Assembly (NCBI GenBank): GCA_963555705.1
Contig: OY743187.1
Location: 16,010,133-16,074,132, forward strand
Source: Ligustrum vulgare
Taxonomy: Eukaryota > Streptophyta > Magnoliopsida > Lamiales > Oleaceae
Direction of reading: 5' to 3'
Length of the DNA stretch: 64,000 nt
Below, one piece after another: positions 59,060 through 64,000 of this stretch. Position 1 is the first letter of the stretch, and every line of letters begins with the position of its first letter. A program made the position numbers and the translations under genes. The notes under the pieces are model-generated. The model had not been told where the DNA came from. It did no database searches and saw only the letters and a program-made list of their open reading frames with translations.

Positions 59060-59202
59060 TACTACTACAATGGAGGAAAAAAAGGAAACAAATCTCTTAA
59101 TTAGGAGAAAACAAAATCTACCTAAGTATAAACTGTAAAAATATGGAAACAAATAAATTACAAATCAATCACAATATTATGTATATCTTTCAGATTCCTA
59201 CA
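58933..59202 (-). repeat. 5' LTR of element D with expanded AT repeat
   Basis: 270 bp versus 217 bp in the 3' LTR. The difference is a TA dinucleotide run of about 65 bp (about 58992-59058), short in the other LTR. Two substitutions elsewhere. Confidence 0.95.
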
Positions 59203-59738
59203 GCCTCCAAACAAATCGAGATTCTAATTTGTATAAATTTCATTGACAAATCTTTCAACTAATCATGGAATTTACTTTAACCTAATTTCAAGAAGAGAAA
59301 GATGCATTTTCCATGTCTTCCTACAAAAATTCTTGGCCTTTTAACAGTTGTTTGTACATACAGTAAATTTTAGCGTACTACTAATTAGCTTTATCTGAAA
59401 CCAAGGTTCTCTTAAAATCCTCAATATTGAAGGTACAAAACATCTGTTGACATCTGATGTATCAGAAAAGAATGGTCTATGATTTATTTTGCCAACCATA
59501 TGCTGCTAACTCATTTATTCCTGTAGAGTATTAAAATTGGACAATCATGTATGATCAGATGATGGAGACTGATCTCATCTGGTGCTATGATCCCACTCAC
59601 CAGATAATTTCTCCGACACGAGAAATGAGAGCTATATTTGATGATGACAGATCAAATGTGTGTATTGTCGATCCCACTCTCATTAACCATGGTTGGATTT
59701 GGTGAATGCTCATGACATGTATTAAATGAAATTGGTGT
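59203..59738 (+). promoter_or_regulatory. Unit 4 upstream region, right of element D
   Basis: Continues unit 4 from 37053 (GCCTCCAAACAAATCGAG). It matches 18760-19500 and 34915-35575, including the CATCTGATGTAT and ATTAACCATGG blocks. It is cut at ATTGGTGT by the CACTA-like element. No coding region follows in the window. Confidence 0.65.
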
Positions 59739-59752
59739 CACCAGTACAGAAA

Positions 59753-60060
59753 TAGGAATTCGCGTCGGTTGGAAAACGGAATACGCGTCGGTTGTAGCGG
59801 CGACGCATATGACACAGACGCGTAAAGTCTCGACTTTAGGCGTCGGTTGCAAACCGACGCGCAAAGTCATCTTTGGGCGTCGGTTCTAGTTTAAAACCGA
59901 CGCCTAAAGTCAAAAAAAAAAAAAAAAAATACACTTTGGGCGTCGGTTTCTGGTTAAAACCGACGCCCAAAGTCGGTTTTGGGCGTCGGTTTTAATTTTT
60001 GAACCGACGCCCAAAACAGCTTTAGGCGTCGGTTTTACCTTTAGAACCGACGCCTAAACT
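59753..60060. repeat. Subterminal palindromic repeats of H, four hairpins
   Basis: Units GGGCGTCGGTT...AACCGACGCCC form four hairpins of about 40 bp: about 59872-59909, 59935-59973, 59975-60015 and 60020-60059. Single GCGTCGG sites occur between 59760 and 59800. A/T homopolymers lie beside hairpins 1, 2 and 4. In En/Spm, short subterminal motifs bind the element's own TnpA protein; the same role here is inferred. Confidence 0.85.
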
Positions 60061-60090
60061 TTTTTTTTTTTTTTTTTTGAATATATATTA

Positions 60091-60370
60091 CATGACCTAG
60101 ACGTGGCCTGCAATGACCCAGGCCACTGCACGTCGTGCCCTGCAGTGACCTGAACGTAGCCTGCAATAACCAGGCCACTGCAGGCAGTGGCCTGCAGTGA
60201 CCTGGACGTAGCCTGCAATGACCCAGGCCACTGCATGTCGTGACCTGCAGTGACCTGCAATGACTCAGGTCACTGCACGTCGTGGCCTGCAATCACCTGG
60301 ACGTGACTTGCAATAACCCAGGCCACTGCAGGTCGTGACCTGCAGTGACCAAGACGTGGTCTGCGATAAC
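60091..60370. repeat. Subterminal tandem repeat of H
   Basis: About five copies of a unit of roughly 50-60 bp with GACCTGGACGTAGCCTGCAA and CAGGCCACTGCA. Each unit contains an inverted pair around GTCGTG (CACTGCAGGTC and GACCTGCAGTG in the best copies). Confidence 0.8.
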
Positions 60371-60513
60371 CTGAACATGCACATCACCAAATAAATATAT
60401 ATAATAGATATATACGTAATAAAATTAAATTAACAACAATTATACTTACAAATTGTTAATTTATGATTCAAATTAAATATATATGTAAGTGCAAGTTTTG
60501 ATTACGCTTCGAT

Positions 60514-63500
60514 TTACACAAACCTATGAACGAAGTATTTTGCCCATAAGTTTTGAATCTCGATTACTTCCTCCGTTGAATAATATTCTTTAAATGCCTA
60601 CAAACAATCAAAATAAATTATTAGTTATTTTTTCATAAAATATAAAGTCATTATTAAAATTCTCATTTTCAATGACTTATACATTTTCTAACGAAGTAAG
60701 TTGAAAGTGTTCTGTGACTATCTCATACATATTTCTCATAACGTAGTAGCCACACTCAGACCCTCCAGGTTGTTGAGGACACTGAAATATTCACATTGAA
60801 AAATAACAATATTAATAATCAAACTAAATAAAATATAGAAATAATTCAAAGATTTTTAAAAAAGTTTAAATCCGTGTTTTCATACTTTTACGTTTTTCCA
60901 CGTTGTATTGAATTTTGTCCTCATGCCTCCAACTGTCCAATACGTTTTGAAAGCCCTAAAATTTCAATAAATTATATCAACAAGTTACAAAAAAAATTAA
61001 GACTCAAACATCCTACAAAAAATTTGGCAGAGTTTCCCCTATAAATTGAACTTATCCAACCTGTAGGGGGACCCTGCTATTCAAAACTATCAACTTCTCA
61101 ACAATCACAACTCCACAATCAATTTCACCACAACTTCACAATTATTTCATTAAAAGTTTCCTAACTTACGTGTTCAATATCTGCTTGATATCCAAGTCAC
61201 GCTTAGATGCAGCAGCTGAATCTAAGAAGTACACCGTATTCTTCTCAGGAGAAATAACTAGCAACATCCAGTGATTCCTACGTATTATGAACGTGTAAAT
61301 ACAACTTTAAATATCATATCATTCAAATTAGGTTAAAAATTAGAGAATATCAACGGTCTTACTCCTGAAAATACGGTGCTAGAATGAATTTCTTAGTTTT
61401 CATTGCCTTCATTGTGCTGGCCAAGTAATTTATAACACCATTTGCATTTGTTCTTACTGAAATCGATGCAATGTGTGTCGGAGACATGAATCCAATCGAT
61501 TCAATACCGTATTCCTGACACAGCTCATGGAGGTACCTAAAAAATAATAATGCCAATAAATAGAAATAAATTAATGATTTAAATTGAAGTTTTTCTTTTT
61601 GATCAGAAGTCTTACAATGAAAATACTTGTAAGATTGATGTATCCAACCATTGCATCGTAAGCAAGTCGGTGATGTCTCCGACTGTAACATAAAAACCAT
61701 CATCGAATGCAAAGTTGAACACGGCGGCATCAACGGGTACCTGGTAGAAGTCATCACCAACAGGCAATTGAATGACCAGAGTGTGTAACATTTTACAATC
61801 ATCACCCAGACGTTGCAACGTCTCATCGTCAACAATCGCAGGTCGCTGAGTGGATGACATTTCGAAACTCTGGGGTGTTTTTCCTTCATTAAATTTTTTT
61901 GCCTGTTGTGGTGCCTCTTCCTGCAACAAGATAATTTTTATCATCTTCAGTTATACAAATTTAAAAGAAATTAATATTGACAGAATCTTTTATATAACTA
62001 AATGTTTGTACCTCTCCAAAAATCACCAACTCCTTGGGCCATTGCAAGAAGCTTCCAATAGCTTCCCCCACTGTGGTGTGGTATTGAGAAGGCACTGGAA
62101 TACAACACGCTTCTGCACCATCGACAATGTGGTCAATGGACACCTTAGCATGATCAGGCTAAAGAGGTTGATGATGCACCACCGTGTTGGGTCCGGCTGG
62201 ATAAACCATCCCGCTCGCTACTATTTGTTTCTCACCATTAAGACTAATGGCGAGACGACAAGGAGACGGCTTCTATTGTATAACATCATTGAACATATAT
62301 GTTAGCAACTTCCAGTTGAAATAACATAAATAATGTTAAAAATTCTAAATAACATAACATTAAATACCTGAAGTCCATGAAATGGATCTGGATCCACGGA
62401 GTGGCAACTGCTACGAGTTGGTGGTCGGGGTTGTGGATCCACCTCGGCCTCAACATTTAAGCCCAGGCGCTGGAGGATAGCATCGTATTTAGTCTGCATA
62501 CTATGGTAGTCCCTCTGCATAGTATCAAATTTACTCTGCATCTCCGACATGGTCTGATGCCTGACCCGCTCGGCAATACTATCCTCCATCTCTGACCTGA
62601 TCATCTCCTTAATATCGTCTACTGAGACGACCCCACAGGAACGTCTAATGTAATCATCAGGCTTGCCGTAAACATCCCTCGTGGTCACATAGACGCCATA
62701 CCCCCTCACCCTACCAGGGTGATCCGGCTTACCAAGGGCTTCACTTAAAATATCGTGTTGTCTACTTGCCACAAATGTCCCCTGCGTGGACTGCTCAGCT
62801 TTTTCAACCTATTAACAGAAAAATGAAACATAAATATAAGTATAAATTTAAGTAAATTTGAATTTAAATTATGAAAAAATAATCATGATATACTTACAAT
62901 TTTATCAAACACCCCCCTCGTTTTCTCGTTGGGGATGTAATAACTTCCATCTTGTTTCTTCTTCGACCTAGCTCGAATCCAATCTAAACTTCGATCCTCA
63001 CTTACAATCGACGAGCTAATCATGTCGCATGAAGAACTTGAAGACAGTGGGTCACTGACTACCCACTGTGGCTTCATCCCCACATAACCAGCTGAGCCCA
63101 TATAATGTGGATGCTCGTTTCGCAATTGAGCATCCCTGGCTTTCTTACTTTTTTCCTGAAATTGTCACATCAAGTATGTAATTTCCAACTAAATAAATCA
63201 CATGCGTACAATTAAATATATATACCTTAAATTTATCAGTCTGGCGTTCTTTCTTAAACGAGTCCCATTGCTCTTCAGTTATAAAAGAGTAAAGTTGCGT
63301 AGGAGATGTGTATTTCGGGTGGTCATGTGTGATATAATCATGAACCAGCCGAGTCTTGAAATCTTTCCATCGCATCCCCGCAACTTTCAACACCCTTTTT
63401 TTTTGCTGCGTCATCGGGGATGTTGAACTCCCTCTGAAAGACGAATATAATATGCGATGTTATAAGAAAAAATTACGAAACGTTATCTATTAACCATGTA

Positions 63501-63778
63501 TGTAGTGATAGTACCTTTATTTCTTCCCACATCAAGTCCTTAAGGCCGGAATCAACCTTGTGCCAATCACTGATGTTAATGTCAACGTGAATACGAGCCA
63601 AACACCCGACATAGTGTTTGAAGTTCCCCTTGCCTGGTCCGATTGGCCTATGTTTGTCATCGAACTCGATGACATTCACTTCACCGGCCTTCTTCATGTT
63701 CTTACACATTGTTGGCCCTCTAGTCCTTTTGGTATTGATAGCACGATGATCACCTGAAGATGATGAAGACTTGGCCAT
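60514..63778 (-). pseudogene. Transposase_24-like protein fused to Ulp1-like protease (CACTA gene), 11 exons
   Basis: Exons, read on the minus strand with GT/AG borders: 63778-63515, 63433-63226, 63155-62898, 62808-62368, 62272-62012, 61920-61616, 61536-61363, 61277-61170, 60955-60886, 60781-60683, 60597-60514. Together about 756 codons. Exons 1-4 carry the Transposase_24-like region (GMRWKDFKTRLVHDYI, FITEEQWDSFKKERQTDKF, ASRQHDILSEALGKPDHPGR) and a coiled coil (TMSEMQSKFDTMQRDYHSMQ). Exons 7-11 carry the C48 protease with His in ENHWMLLVI, Asp in VYFLDSAA and Cys in GGSECGYYVM. Exon phases agree, except that exon 2 has one base too many in an A9 run, and exon 5 has TAG at 62161-62159. A possible upstream acceptor near 63805 suggests an earlier 5' exon. 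By family this protein belongs to CACTA mobility genes; the protease role is unknown. Confidence 0.8.
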
Positions 63779-64000
63779 TATATTGAGACTACTTTTAACG
63801 TACCTGCACATATAACAACGTATTAATAAATTATTGTTATCAAAACGACAAAAGAAATTGTTAAAAATGTATAGAGCATATATGAAAAGTAAAAGAAAGT
63901 TAAAAGCAAAGACCGTGTAAATAAACTCATACAATTAATAATCAGGAACGACGATCAATCCATAATCCTTCTTCATGATCCCAACGCATATAATTTGATT

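Larger units (their letters stand above)
37054..59202 (-). mobile_element. Element D: Ty1/copia retrotransposon, split by E and F
   Basis: LTRs at 37054-37270 (3') and 58933-59202 (5'), primer site 58921-58932, polypurine tract TTGAGGGGGAG next to 37270, and target duplication GCCTC (37049-37053 and 59203-59207). Without the inserted element E (41725-58898 plus one GCTAG), D is about 5 kb. E sits in the leader between the primer site and the gag ATG at 41712. LTR substitutions are few (about two), apart from an AT-repeat length difference. Confidence 0.95.
59739..64000 (-). mobile_element. Element H: CACTA-like DNA transposon, left part
   Basis: The host unit is interrupted after ATTGGTGT by CACCAGTACAGAAATAGG, which resembles a CACTA-element terminus (CACTA becoming CACCA). 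It is followed by palindromic subterminal units, a tandem repeat and a minus-strand gene with Transposase_24-like and Ulp1-like parts, as in plant En/Spm-related elements. The right end lies outside the window, so the 3-bp target duplication cannot be verified. The spacer 60371-60513 is A/T-rich with nothing recognised. Confidence 0.75.

Noticed and set aside
58878..59138. 86-codon ORF with an Ile-Tyr repeat
   Set aside because: Translation of the TA microsatellite in the LTR of D.

Overview
This is a transposon-rich piece of a plant nuclear genome, almost certainly a eudicot. The reasons are the mix of plant Ty3/gypsy and Ty1/copia elements primed by tRNA-Met or tRNA-Asp, a plant-type CACTA element with a fused Ulp1-like protease, and a plant-specific J-domain/DUF3444 gene. 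No bacterial-type operons, tRNA or rRNA genes or CRISPR arrays were seen. Element letters A-H below are my own labels.

Region 1 (1-13012) is a nest of related gypsy elements. A (minus strand, internally deleted, 5' LTR 12321-13012) is cut by B (plus strand, 2704-9631, LTRs of 880 bp, target duplication AAATA). On the left A is also cut by G (minus strand, non-autonomous, 43-2486). B has a full gag-pol reading frame broken by one frameshift and four stop codons. C (13578-18657) is a copia element with almost identical 150-bp LTRs but dead catalytic residues and many lesions.

Region 2 (18663-37053, continuing at 59203-59738) is the host part. It is a locus duplicated about four times, built around a J-domain/DUF3444 protein gene. 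Each unit has an upstream region, a 5' UTR exon, a long first intron and a one-exon coding region. Copy 1 is a truncated pseudogene (25416-26746). Copy 2 is intact (30392-32695, 767 aa). Copies 3 and 4 keep only upstream and intron sequence. Small insertions (solo LTR, copia fragments, an inverted-repeat element) sit in this region.

Region 3 (37054-59202) is a three-level nest placed in unit 4. Copia D (minus, duplication GCCTC) is split by an Athila-like gypsy element E (minus, duplication GCTAG) in the leader between D's primer site and its gag. E's 3' LTR is split by copia F (plus, duplication ATCAC). E has a gag-pol of about 1,790 codons with one premature stop, plus a separate intact 425-aa ORF. 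F has LTRs that differ at one base but lacks the integrase core.

Region 4 (59739-64000) is the left end of a CACTA-like transposon H. It has four hairpins, a subterminal tandem repeat and an 11-exon minus-strand gene encoding a Transposase_24-like region followed by an Ulp1-type cysteine protease with an intact catalytic triad.

The most unusual pattern is that several unrelated LTR families here carry clusters of short CpG-rich palindromes in the same place, roughly 90-330 bp upstream of the LTR's TATA-like box. The CACTA end carries comparable palindromic units.
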